Shown piece by piece: positions 46,477 to 56,447 of a DNA stretch of 64,000 bases. The number at the start of each line of letters is the position of its first letter. Positions within the stretch are counted from its first letter, which is position 1. The notes under the pieces are model-generated. The model saw nothing but the letters and a program-made list of their open reading frames with translations, had not been told where the DNA came from and did no database searches. The stretch is from Boothiomyces macroporosus (lineage: Eukaryota; Chytridiomycota; Chytridiomycetes; Rhizophydiales; Terramycetaceae): positions 1-64,000 of the forward strand of contig JADGKB010000022.1 of NCBI GenBank assembly GCA_027604185.1, given 5' to 3'. A program made the translations under genes and the position numbers.

Positions 46477-47409
46477 TTATTCCACAACTAGAGGTTGTTC
46501 AGTTTCATTTAATAAATCCCATCCAAATTTCTTGTTCAAATACAATACAAAATCAGTTTCAACTCCACACTCTAAACAGTTTTCTACCAAATTTATGCAA
46601 CTCCAGTGTATGAATTCCAAATCAAAATCAGGAGGGAATTCTTTAATCTGTTTAATGAATAGCTTGATTAGTTTTTTAAATGTATCATTTTCGGATTCAA
46701 TGAAATCTATTGAGCTTGTAATTACTTTTACAAGTGTTTTCCAGTGCTCAAAAGCGTCGTAAAACTGACCTAGATGGAATAGAATAAATGTAATTGAGAA
46801 TTCTGCAAGGATATCTAGTACTAGTGACAGTAAATATGACTTGTCTACACTGTATTTTGTTATTTCCGACGGCGTTGCGTTTGGTGGATACGAATACTTT
46901 AGATTCAAACTCGTGAAATTAACCCAGTCTGTTTTTTCTTTTGTAGGAACAGTTATTGGCTCACTGTTTGTAGCCAGTGCGAGTTTGTCCAGATCCCGTT
47001 GCAATTCCTTTTCCAAGACAACAGAGTAAAGCGATGAAGATCCATTATTCACATGATTGCTAATCATCCTATTAACAGTCTTCATATTGATATATTCAAA
47101 ATGCTCTTTCCACAGAGTCATTTCTTTGGGATACAAGCCCAAGTACTCGTCATAATTCGGAATAATATCCAGCTGAAAAGGTTCAAATTGTTCGTTTTCC
47201 GATGACCATTTATAAACCATAGTTTCATTGGTGCAATTAATAAAGAACCCGGTTTTAAATTCGTTGAGTGAGTAATGCACAAAGTGTATACCTGGTGGGA
47301 TTAGTCTCATTCCTCTGAACTTGGGACCAACCTTCCAAGAGTTGAAATCTATTCCGAATTCTAAATTATTAGGTGCATCCAGCAGGAGTAGTGTTGACCC
47401 TATTGACAT
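46477..47409 (-). CDS. AAR2: AAR2 splicing factor homolog
   Basis: Single exon, 310 aa. Characteristic AAR2 segments near the start are LLLLDAPNNLEFGIDFNSW and VGPKFRGMRLIPPGIHFVHY, then a central linker and a helical C-terminal domain. AAR2 binds Prp8 in the cytoplasm and holds immature U5 snRNP until Brr2 replaces it. It is itself intronless, unlike many neighbours. AATAAA overlaps the stop codon, and the gene ends 8 bp from the X325-like gene so their 3' ends must overlap. Confidence 0.92.
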   Translation of the reverse strand: MSIGSTLLLLDAPNNLEFGIDFNSWKVGPKFRGMRLIPPGIHFVHYSLNEFKTGFFINCTNETMVYKWSSENEQFEPFQLDIIPNYDEYLGLYPKEMTLWKEHFEYINMKTVNRMISNHVNNGSSSLYSVVLEKELQRDLDKLALATNSEPITVPTKEKTDWVNFTSLNLKYSYPPNATPSEITKYSVDKSYLLSLVLDILAEFSITFILFHLGQFYDAFEHWKTLVKVITSSIDFIESENDTFKKLIKLFIKQIKEFPPDFDLEFIHWSCINLVENCLECGVETDFVLYLNKKFGWDLLNETEQPLVVE

Positions 47410-47885
47410 TAAAGATTCGGAAAAAATTTGAGTTGGAAAACATTTATGATTGGTTTAAAGAAAACTTTATCTGAATGTAAATAGTATACTAATTGGTGTA
47501 GAGGTAATCCTTCATGAGCAGTGACAATTGTATTTATTGACTTTGGGTTTCTCTGAAATCGATAACAGGGCAACAATAATCAACAGTAGCCGTATCTAGT
47601 TGCCATTTCCTCTATGCTTTGAGTTCCCTATCAATCTCCACTCGACATCATGTGTGGTCTTTTGAATTGCAACCGAAATCGGTAATTGACTCGTATTGAA
47701 TAAATTCAAAGGTAGAAATCAAATTTACCATTCCAATAGTAACGAATATCCTACTAATTAATATCCTGATGGTTATTGATCAATAAGAATTAAAATTAGC
47801 GTATAGTAAGTTATTCGGTGGTGCTTTGATTGCTTGTAATCTCTGGCCTCGATCTTTATTAATTAATAGATAGGGATCCAAGTAC
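47410..47885. other. Intergenic region between divergent genes
   Basis: No gene or RNA recognised. Confidence 0.4.
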
Positions 47886-47891
47886 TATAAA
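47886..47891 (+). promoter_or_regulatory. TATA box of small secreted protein gene
   Basis: TATAAA begins 31 nt before the ATG at 47917. Confidence 0.5.
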
Positions 47892-47916
47892 TTGCAGTGT
47901 AAAATGGGATCATTAA

Positions 47917-48285
47917 ATGTTTGCTTTCGCTCTATTAGCTTCTGTCTTTGCTGCTCAACAATGCCAATCTGAAGGCCCAGTAAAAGTGTGTATCGATGAT
48001 GCAGTCAATGGCCCAGGTCTCTTTATCTCTTACGACCAAAACACTGGGTACTTGCAAGAAGGTGTCAACTTTTGGATTAACGTCGATGGAAACACTTTTA
48101 CTGCTCCATTGAACTGCGATTATGGAAGAAAGCGCGATATTGGTTTCTGTACTGGTACTTTCTTTGCTGGCTTTGCAGGCACTCAAAGCCATAACATGCA
48201 CAACATCCAACTTGCTTTCTTTGATGATGCTACTCCTGTTCACTGGGATTCAAAGTATGGTGCAAACTATGTCTTTAAATTCTAA
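47917..48285 (+). CDS. Small secreted protein of unknown family
   Basis: Single exon, 122 aa. A clear signal peptide (MFAFALLASVFA) is followed by a compact beta-rich domain with four cysteines in the mature part (QQCQSEG, VCIDDA, LNCDYG, FCTGT). No transmembrane helix or anchor signal. I do not recognise the family; secretion is well supported, function is not. TATAAA lies 31 nt upstream and AATAAA follows the stop within a few bases. Confidence 0.65.
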   Translation: MFAFALLASVFAAQQCQSEGPVKVCIDDAVNGPGLFISYDQNTGYLQEGVNFWINVDGNTFTAPLNCDYGRKRDIGFCTGTFFAGFAGTQSHNMHNIQLAFFDDATPVHWDSKYGANYVFKF

Positions 48286-48547
48286 AGAAATAAACACTAG
48301 AATTAAATGGAATTCTATATTTTGTTCAGACTGTCAGTACAATTCACGTGATATAACACTATTCTATTCTAATCTCTGTGATCTAGTTGAACCTAGTCAA
48401 TTTAGATTTCATTGTAAAATAATTCCAAATACTCTTTGATATTTGTTGATTCGCCTTGTTTAAAATATCAGCTTTAATATCTAATATTTACTCTAATATC
48501 TATTCAAAAGTCTATTTGAGTTGTGTTGCACTGAGAATGCTTTTTCA

Positions 48548-49398
48548 ATGGCAAAATTCAATCTTGCAAATGCAAGACAAGTGCTTGCTCACTACAGAGA
48601 TGAGACCCTTCCGGAATTCCCTGAAAAGCTTACGCAAACATACGACCCAGTCCTAGTCAAAGAGTTGGGAACGACAATCATCAATCAATATCAAGGCTCA
48701 ATCTCCAAACTGGAATATTTCGCAATATACGAACAGACTTTAATCTCTCATATAGACACAGGTAATTGAAACTAAAAAAGGCGATAACGAAAAAGCGCAA
48801 GAATTATTAGATTTCCTAATTTCCAAATTCCCACCTGAATACTCTAGAGTGAAAAAGTTGCGAGGGCATTTATACGAAGCGCAAGGTTCTTGTAATTAAC
48901 CTAGGTAGATTCCAGGAAGCTATAAGGCTTTACGATGAATGTCTAGAACAAAACCAAACGAATATGCCAATCCACAAGAGGAAAATAATGGCTTATGTTT
49001 CAATGGGAGATACTCAGAAAGCAATCGAGTTGCTAGTGTCTTATCTGGATACATTTATGCAGGATACTGAAGCGTGGGTGACACTTGGAAATTTATATCT
49101 GCAAACAAACGCATTTCAACAAGCACTGTTTTGCTACGAAGAATTGGTGCTTTTAAGACCAGCTGCTCATCTGTACCTCTTGAAGGTAGCTGATTTGTAC
49201 TGTGCAGTTGGTAAACATGAAATTGGTAAAAAATATTATTTGGGTGTTGTTCAATCATTGGCAGACTGTTTGCACGGATGGTATGGGGTATATTATTGCT
49301 GCAAGAATTTGAAACAAGACGGAGATTTGTTTGATTTGGCGAAATCCAGGATTTTGGAATTGGCTAAAGGGCCAACAATTCAAAAAGTATACAAATAA
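48548..49398 (+). CDS. EMC2: ER membrane protein complex subunit 2
   Basis: Three exons, 270 aa, with two 19-nt introns. TPR helices read GRFQEAIRLYDECLEQN, HKRKIMAYVSMGDTQKAIE, DTEAWVTLGNLYLQ and ALFCYEELVLLRPAAHLYL, the diagnostic EMC2 order. EMC2 is the soluble cytosolic scaffold of the EMC insertase, which places tail-anchored and multipass proteins into the ER membrane. Size agrees with family members (~290). Confidence 0.9.
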
Positions 49399-49533
49399 AA
49401 CACGGTTATTTGGATTTTTTTTGTTATTGGGAATCATTTTAGTAATCTCTAGCACTTTAATTGACCTAAACTTGATATTATTGAACCAGCAATACTGTAG
49501 ATTGCAAACGAAAATAATTCAAAAATGATATGT

Positions 49534-50844
49534 TTATAACTTTGATTTGGTAAAAGTCTCCAGTTTCTGAACCCAATAGTCCAACTGTTTCTTGTACAAG
49601 TAAGGCATTTTTGGAACAGGTTCAATTGGAGCACCTTTATCTGACCCACTTGGTTTTAATAGTACTACGTTGACAGTCAGATCATCTCTATATCTTCTAC
49701 TTTGTGGGGCAGGGATACTGAGGATATGACGAACAGATTCTCTTTCCTGACCAAGCGCTTTTATCATCAAATCAGTGGCAAAATTTCCTTTATAGTCTTT
49801 TTGAATTAATTCACCAATATGGTTGACTGCATCTGATGATGAAATATCGTCCCATAATCCATCACATGCAATGATCATGAAATGATCATTTCCATCAAAG
49901 ATATAATGGTTTACATCAGGTTTGGCAGTTACGTATGGTGGTGAATGATAGTTTGGTGGAATTATCGTTCTGCCTTTGCGAGAAATAAACGGTGAAACTA
50001 CTCGCATTATATCGATTGGCCATTTGTACCTTGCATCACCAATAGCTCTAGTCGGCATTAGACCACCAAGCACTCTTCCACGAACAACAACTGTATCATC
50101 TTCTCCTGGATGCTCTTTTAGCATTCTAGCATATTCTCTAGTGTTTGAAAATGTATGATCTTCTGAAAGTTCGATAGTTTGGTATCCTGCTGGTTCACCA
50201 TTTCGTTGATATGCTCTTTTGCGACCTAATACAGCCCTGCAATCACCGCTATTTGCAACATACACATCGGATTTGTTGATTAATGCAACTACTGCGCAAC
50301 ATCCGGATCTGACCGCTTGGAGGTTCTTGATTATAGATTTGTGATCATTGGAAGTCAAATAAGGCAAGGATCCGTTGATTATATCACTATCTATTGCCAC
50401 AAAAGCATCTTCAAGTGCCTTGATTGTGTGTTCTTTTTCTGGAAGAGTTCTAGGTTTCGACAAATGATGGGCGATATATGAAGCCAAGTGTTTCATTACC
50501 AATTCACCACACTCTCTTCCACCGTGTCCATCATACACTCCAACCAAATATGAATCTCCCAATTGATGCTGTGAGGATTGATCTTCCGAAGGGTTATTGC
50601 TCGCAATGGTATTGAAATCAATCCGGTAAACGTGCTTATTCACAAATATTGATTTTTCATTCTGGTGCAAGATTTTATCTAGTTCTGTATCAGCAAGCAT
50701 TTCTTTGACTTCAGGTAAAATCCGAGTTGGTACCAGTGCTGCGGGTTTATTCAATGCGTATAATGACAATCCTACTCCTGTGATTCCTGTTCCTATGAGC
50801 AATTTGTAGTTCCTACCAAGTGCTCCAAAAAAAGATTTCCTCAT
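49534..50844 (-). CDS. PP2C phosphatase, pyruvate-dehydrogenase-phosphatase type
   Basis: Single exon, 436 aa. A positively charged N-terminus with one hydrophobic helix (LLIGTGITGVGLSLYAL) suggests mitochondrial targeting and membrane insertion. PP2C metal-binding motifs are present: LVGVYDGHGGRECGE, NSGDCRAVLG, and IACDGLWDD. GGLMPTRAIGDARYKWP is the form seen in PDP/Ptc5 enzymes rather than general PP2Cs, pointing to dephosphorylation of pyruvate dehydrogenase E1-alpha. Its ATG is only 17 bp from the stop of the DOMON-b561 gene behind it. Confidence 0.88.
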   Translation of the reverse strand: MRKSFFGALGRNYKLLIGTGITGVGLSLYALNKPAALVPTRILPEVKEMLADTELDKILHQNEKSIFVNKHVYRIDFNTIASNNPSEDQSSQHQLGDSYLVGVYDGHGGRECGELVMKHLASYIAHHLSKPRTLPEKEHTIKALEDAFVAIDSDIINGSLPYLTSNDHKSIIKNLQAVRSGCCAVVALINKSDVYVANSGDCRAVLGRKRAYQRNGEPAGYQTIELSEDHTFSNTREYARMLKEHPGEDDTVVVRGRVLGGLMPTRAIGDARYKWPIDIMRVVSPFISRKGRTIIPPNYHSPPYVTAKPDVNHYIFDGNDHFMIIACDGLWDDISSSDAVNHIGELIQKDYKGNFATDLMIKALGQERESVRHILSIPAPQSRRYRDDLTVNVVLLKPSGSDKGAPIEPVPKMPYLYKKQLDYWVQKLETFTKSKL

Positions 50845-50861
50845 GAATTGAAAAACCTGAA

Positions 50862-51875
50862 CTAGAAAAAATCATTGTTATTAGGTCTGTTTGTTACAAA
50901 GTCAAAGACGACAAGGGACAGCATCAAAGCCACGAGAAACCAGAATGCGGGAAGAATCCAGTTTGGTAATGGGAATATATCCGAGTACGTGTGTAATCCC
51001 AGATACACGGAAATAAACCCTAATGGCCCAAGACAATTTCCAATCCATTTATGTGCAATCTCCCATATACTGGTTTGGAAACGGTAATGGTTCAAATTAG
51101 TGTGAACCACATTTCCCAACACTATTTCCACAATCATTCCAAACACCACCACCAACCCTAATTTGCCATGCGTGCTTCCAATTGAATCTTGATTCCAGTC
51201 TTGAGAATATAGAATCATTAAAACGAATGCTGCAATGGTTCCAACCCCAGTAAGTATTGCCATACAAAAAAGATGGATAATATACCATGTGTGTCCCAGG
51301 ATAGATCGTACTTTTTTGGTTATGAATATACCAACGAATGGGGATATAATCCAAGCTATAAACATCAAAACGCCATGCGCACCAACAATCTTTTGGTACG
51401 CTGTTGGTGTAGTTTTAATAATGGGATTATCACTGCCAACATCAAATTTGAATGAGCCGCTTGCATCATGAACTGGCAGAATTGCTGATTTTGGATCATC
51501 AATGTTTCCAGAGGGCGGAGTATTTGAAGCTGCATAAATGAATGGGCTGTTTGGTAGAACATCACTTTGGGTGCAGAATGAAAAGGACTGCTCGACCCAA
51601 TTGGGTGTAGAGCACATCAAGTCTACACTGTATTGATCTTGGAAGGCTTGTAATTTTGGTGTTGTATGATTTGCTCCCAAGTACCGGTTAATACTGAAAT
51701 CACCAGTAGAATTCAACCACCCAATATACATATTTGAATCCGCCATTTGAGATCCAATACCAATCGCGTTCCAGCCAGTGAAGCTGCTCTGGATTGTGAA
51801 GCAGTTGGAGTTCACATTATTAAAGAAAATACAGAAACTGTTTGTAATCACACACATTCTCGCATTCGCAACCAT
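50862..51875 (-). CDS. DOMON-cytochrome b561 protein, without clear signal peptide
   Basis: Single exon, 337 aa. The DOMON domain (CFTIQSSFTGWNAIGIGS) has candidate heme ligands Met in GSQMADSNMYIGW and His in LPVHDASGSF. The b561 domain has five or six helices with HGVLMFIAW, GHTWYIIHLF, STHGKLGL and AHKWIGN providing four His for two hemes. Such proteins move electrons across the membrane to extracellular ferric or copper acceptors. Its paralogs at 61-64 kb start with an obvious signal peptide; this one starts MVANARMCVITNS, so it has lost the signal or an upstream exon was missed. Confidence 0.85.
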   Translation of the reverse strand: MVANARMCVITNSFCIFFNNVNSNCFTIQSSFTGWNAIGIGSQMADSNMYIGWLNSTGDFSINRYLGANHTTPKLQAFQDQYSVDLMCSTPNWVEQSFSFCTQSDVLPNSPFIYAASNTPPSGNIDDPKSAILPVHDASGSFKFDVGSDNPIIKTTPTAYQKIVGAHGVLMFIAWIISPFVGIFITKKVRSILGHTWYIIHLFCMAILTGVGTIAAFVLMILYSQDWNQDSIGSTHGKLGLVVVFGMIVEIVLGNVVHTNLNHYRFQTSIWEIAHKWIGNCLGPLGFISVYLGLHTYSDIFPLPNWILPAFWFLVALMLSLVVFDFVTNRPNNNDFF

Positions 51876-52270
51876 TAGTTTATCGTTTCAAATCAGCGTT
51901 GAAATTTAAACCACGGAAATCGGGTGAAACGGCCTTGTATGTGATTAAGATGAAATAACCATCTTTGCCTCTACAAGGAGGCTAATTCGTAATCATAATT
52001 CAAAAGAGTAAATTCTAGTACTATTTTACAGACGCTATCTAATTGATTACAGTTATTGGTATCATATACTAGACTAATATGTGAGTTTGATGAAACAATA
52101 TAGGCCCCATTTAGGCATATGGAAATTAGCCTTAAAGTCGAATTGCTCGTCTATCACTCATTTCAGTTGCAGCAAACTGATTTGGCGGATATCCTGCAAG
52201 ACTTTTCAAATGAATGAGCAAAATTTCCAATTTGATGTAAATTAAACCAACGTATTTTATCAAAATAGGA
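51876..52270. other. Intergenic region
   Basis: Nothing recognised beyond possible upstream exon sequence for the DOMON-b561 gene, which I could not identify. Confidence 0.4.
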
Positions 52271-53409
52271 TTATTCAACACCGTTCTTCTCTGGCGCAGG
52301 CTCTGGCACTGGTGCCTTATCTCCAATATTAACCTTCTTCATTCCGGAAGAAAGAGCAGCAACATGCCTAATTGCATTAACAAACTTGATGGCATCCATA
52401 CCAACCTACTATTATCTACAGTTACCTTGAGCTTCTGTCGGGCATTAAAGTGCTTCACAAGGTTATCACCAACCTTTGATATCAAATTCTTCTTTTCAGC
52501 GGATTCAGTCTTTAACCATTGATGTTCTTGGGCTTGTGCGCAGGTCATACGCTTGGCAGAATCTACTTGAATAAGCTGGCAAATGAAATCCTTGCCAATA
52601 TCCGAAACTTCATCCCAGTCTGGTGAGAAAACTAGTTTAAACGAGAATTACAGGCAAATTTACCGCGAAGGGTCAGTTCCATCATCACTGCTTCATCTTT
52701 ATCCCAGAATGGAGGATAGCCGCTCAAGAGAATGTATGTAATTACCCCAATACTCCACAGATCAACTGGCTTTCCATAAGACTCACCACGCAGAATTTCT
52801 GGTGCGCAGTATGTCAGTGTGCCACAACTAGTTTTAAGCATACTGTCATTAGTAACAATTGTAGATAAACCAAAATCTGCTAATTTGACTTCGGCATCAT
52901 CTGCTTTTGACGCCATCAATAGATTTTCTGGTTTCAAATCCTAATTTAAAAATAATTACTCTATGAACAATCCCGGCATTGTGAAGATACTGAACAGCGT
53001 CTATGATCCCTTTTACGATTTTCTTTGCATCGTCTTCTCCATAGTAACCCAAATTCACGATACGATCAAACAATTCTCCGCCATCAACACTGCTATAAAC
53101 AATAAATTACTATTCCATCTGCATGTAGATCTTGTCTCTAGTTTCAAAGCATTCATATAAGCGAATAATATTGTGATGCTTTATCCGCTTCAAAATGGTA
53201 ATCTCTTTGATGATTTGTTCTTCCATCCCTTTTGACTTTGATTTCTCAATGACTTTCATTGCGTATTTCTTTCCAGTCGCATTTTCGGTTACCAATGTGA
53301 CAGTAGCAAAAGTCCCACTTGATTAGTGTTCGGTACCTTCCTAATTTCTCTCCAAACGTGAAAACTAGGTTAATTATCAATTACAATCATGCAAATTTGG
53401 TTTTCCCAT
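52271..53409 (-). CDS. Ca2+/calmodulin-dependent protein kinase, CaMK1-like
   Basis: Seven exons, 340 aa, with introns of 20, 19, 18, 19, 20 and 20 nt. The kinase core is complete after splicing: the GSGTFATV loop, [36 protein letters not shown] (with a Thr suited to activation by an upstream kinase) and [20 protein letters not shown]. The C-terminal [19 protein letters not shown] region has the basic-hydrophobic pattern of a CaM-binding/autoinhibitory segment. Short, single-domain CaMKs of this size occur throughout fungi. One intron is only 18 nt. Confidence 0.9.
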
Positions 53410-53631
53410 TTAGATGTCAAGATTATCAGGCTCGTGGATGGCAGATAATGATGGCATTGTTCTCTAATTTTGACCATGACGCTGCATTTTAATAAAATAT
53501 CTTTTGAGTAACTGACAGCATGTCTATTAGCCATTCAAAACTAATAGCCTTCATGTCTGCGATAAACAAATCTTACTCTTTAAAATTAAATATTTATTAA
53601 AAAAGCTGCGATATTCGTTAGTCGCTGTCCG

Positions 53632-55290
53632 TTAGCTAGCATATATCTCTTCAACATTTTGCTCATATACTTTGGTTGCTGGTGAGACTTCTTGGACACT
53701 AGCTGGTCTACTAGTTTCGCGTATATTTTCAACTACGCTACGTGGTTCGATTTTACTAACTTTGGGCTGCACACTATAGGTTTCTTTCTTTTCGGATTTA
53801 AAAGCCTGGTCAAACTTTTGATTCAATTCATTCAATCGATCTTCATTTAATGTCAAACGATTCTATTTCAGAAATATTTACCTCCAAGATACTCATTGTT
53901 TGAGTCAAAATGTCCATTTGTCTGCTTATATGCGACAATGCAGAAGCAACTTGATCTGGAATGGTTTGCACTTGCAGAGGAGACTTTGCATAAAGTTTTG
54001 GTTCAAGCGCTGTTCTGGTCTCTTTTGGATCTTCTTTTACAGTGTCTGGTGTTGGAGCTGCATCCATGTAACCCTGATTTAATTTATATTTACCACATCG
54101 GAAATAATTGGAGCTCCTAACTGGATTGGTTCTTGATCAACAAACACCCGCTGTGGAGATACTGGGGATTTTGTACGAACAGTTTCGTGCGTTGGGCTGC
54201 TATTCTTGACGGGCTTGAATACTTCTTGATCAGAAACATGGATTCGATCAATTTGATCGAAATTACTCTTCCAGACCATAACCTGAGAGTCACTTCCACC
54301 AGTAGCAAAGAAATCACTTTGGGGTGAAAACACTGCAGCTGTAGTAGGACCATTTTTATGCCCATGAAGTGTATAGAATAAATGCCCTTCTTTTACATCC
54401 CAGACCTTGACAACTCCATCCATACCAGTACTAATTAGCCATTCACCATTGTCACCGCCAAAGCAAACACTATTAACCCCGCCAACATTAATTGAATTAT
54501 CCAACGAAGCAGCATTACTACCGTGAGCATCTCCATAGTGCTGAATAAGCTTGTGAGTCCTAGTATCGAATAATTTAATAGATCTATCCATTGATCCTGT
54601 AGCCACTATCGTACCAGAAGGATGGAAGGCAACACTAGTCACAACACTATATTAACGCAACATTACCCAGTATGGTCCCAATAAGTTTTGATACAGCTCT
54701 TTGAATTCAAATCCCACAGTTTGATGGTTTTATCATCGGATCCAGACAGCACGATTCGATTATCTGGAGAAAACTTTGCGCTTCTAACCCAGTTCAAGTG
54801 TCCAGTCAGAGAATATTGGAATTTCGTTCTGTGGGTTGACCATAGCTTTAGTGTCTTGTCATCCGAACAAGTCAAAAGCTGTTCCGAATCGCTCGAAAAT
54901 TGAACATTTCTGACTGTAGATGTATGCGCCTTAAATACGACAACGTCTCCTTTTCTACCATCAATAAAACTTACACGTTTGGCGTCCAAAGGCGAACTGT
55001 GCAATCCCTGGATGACGAAGCAAGAACTTTTCCCGTATTTGCAAAGTCTAAGCCTGTTACAGGCCCCTAATTTAAAGCAAATTACTTTGTGTCCTACAAA
55101 GCGGAAGGCACGCAGTTGCGGTTTAAAATTCCAAATCATTACTGAATTATCTAGCGACGAGGAAGCGAGCTGAGACATGGAAGGCTTGAAACATAGTCCT
55201 GTGATGACATCCTTATGCCCGCGAAACGAGCGCTCCAGTGTTGGATCTTGAGAGCGCAGATAAGCCTGTTGTTTAAACACTTTTTACCAT
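53632..55290 (-). CDS. POC1: Centriolar WD40 protein POC1
   Basis: Seven exons, 512 aa, with introns of 22, 19, 20, 20, 20 and 19 nt. Seven WD repeats begin QDPTLERSFRGHKDVIT and include VFKAHTSTVRNVQF, LTGHLNWVRSAKFSPD and YTLHGHKNGP, ending GGSDSQVMVWKSNFD. A C-terminal coiled coil LSHISRQMDILTQTMSILE continues as NRLTLNEDRLNEL, the conserved POC1 tail. POC1 stabilises centriole/basal-body triplets. The coding frame requires an intron (55266-55287) straight after the ATG, so the first coding exon is just the start codon. The divergent F-box/ankyrin gene starts 24 bp away. Confidence 0.92.
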
Positions 55291-55314
55291 CTCGAAAAAA
55301 ATAGAAAATCTCGA

Positions 55315-56040
55315 ATGGTGGAATTGTTTCAGTTACCGTTGGATATATTCTATAGAGTAGAAAAATACTTGACTTTGGTGGAGTTTCTGAATTTGGAATG
55401 TTCGACAACGGAAATCCCAGTGCATAAACAAACTGTTTATTTCAACTACTATTCGGAAAGGGCATTACTGGATGTGGAAACGGCAACCTTGGATATCTTA
55501 TATTGCTTAATTGGATCGGATTTGATGAATTTCAAAAGATTGGTTTCTGCGCTCTCAATCGATATAGTTAATTTGGAAGAATTGTTGGAATACAGTCTTG
55601 TATCCACAGAACAATACCATCGTGAGTTTGCAAAGTATTTAATTTGCGAATGTGCGGTAGATCCCTCTGTTGGAGAGGATTTGGCAATCAGAGTAGCAGC
55701 GGAACATGGAGATGATGAAATGGTAGAGTTGTTACTGCAGGATAATAGAGTTCAGCCAAATAGCAACGATGATTATGCGATATACTATGCTGCGGCAAAT
55801 GGTCACTACAAGGTAGTTGATTTACTACTGAGGGACAAAAGAGTTGATCCTCAAGCTAGTTTTGTTGCCGCTTGTGCAAATGGCCATACCAATATTGTGG
55901 AAAGACTTTTAGATGATGAAAGATTGAACGAAAGGTCAGCAAGAGGGTTGCAGATGGCTCACAAGAATGGCCATTTCGATATTGTAGATTTATTAGTAAA
56001 AGACGGAAAGAGTGTTGACTTTGGGTTCCAAGCAATGTAA
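55315..56040 (+). CDS. F-box-like / ankyrin-repeat protein
   Basis: Single exon, 241 aa. The N-terminal LPLDIFYRVEKYLTLVEFLN resembles an F-box helix set. Ankyrin repeats follow from about residue 110, of the same LL.D.RV.P....AI type as in the gene at 44304-45221 (VELLLQDNRVQPNSNDDYAI, DLLLRDKRVDPQ). Such proteins can serve as substrate receptors of SCF ubiquitin ligases, but the F-box call is weak. It shares a 24-bp inter-ATG region with POC1. Confidence 0.75.
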   Translation: MVELFQLPLDIFYRVEKYLTLVEFLNLECSTTEIPVHKQTVYFNYYSERALLDVETATLDILYCLIGSDLMNFKRLVSALSIDIVNLEELLEYSLVSTEQYHREFAKYLICECAVDPSVGEDLAIRVAAEHGDDEMVELLLQDNRVQPNSNDDYAIYYAAANGHYKVVDLLLRDKRVDPQASFVAACANGHTNIVERLLDDERLNERSARGLQMAHKNGHFDIVDLLVKDGKSVDFGFQAM

Positions 56041-56348
56041 TATATTATAGATATAGCAAGTTTGAATTCGTTTAAATTTTTTCATATTCTACTATAGGGA
56101 CTGGGTCGATCAGGTGTTTATTCGCTGACAATGATCTGATATTTATCTGGGCGCTCAGTTTCGCATTTTGGCTTGGGGTCTGATAGTGGCATAAATTGAC
56201 CTCTACACAAAAAGCAAGTTGAAAATGATCTATAAGGTGGTAAGTGGGATAAAAACAAAAACCACAAATGCAATTTCCGCAAGCCCGTCAGAAAAAACGA
56301 TTTACTAACCACGTTTTCCCGATATATTACATTTAACTAGATTCGTTC
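56041..56348. other. Stretch without a resolved gene
   Basis: On the minus strand this may contain downstream exons of the signal-peptide-like ORF that starts at 56447. Two alternative open frames, one Cys-rich, cannot be separated by eye. Confidence 0.3.
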
Positions 56349-56447
56349 ACCAGTTTTCGCATTTGTAAGGGGCTTTCCAGGGTTCTGAACAGAGATAGAA
56401 AGCAAGGAAAATGAGAGAATTAAAAGAAATTTGGATAAAAGGTTCAT
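56349..56447 (-). CDS. Possible first exon of a small secreted protein
   Basis: Encodes MNLLSKFLLILSFSLLSISV, a textbook signal peptide, then QNPGKPLTNAKTGERI before a stop or donor site. A plausible donor at the GGTGAAC near the end would join Cys-containing sequence further down the minus strand, but the model is incomplete. Confidence 0.3.

Noticed and set aside
56041..56447. Full model of a Cys-rich secreted protein on the minus strand
   Set aside because: Only the signal-peptide exon is convincing. Two alternative downstream frames are open and no combination of splice sites is clearly better, so the complete gene was not called.
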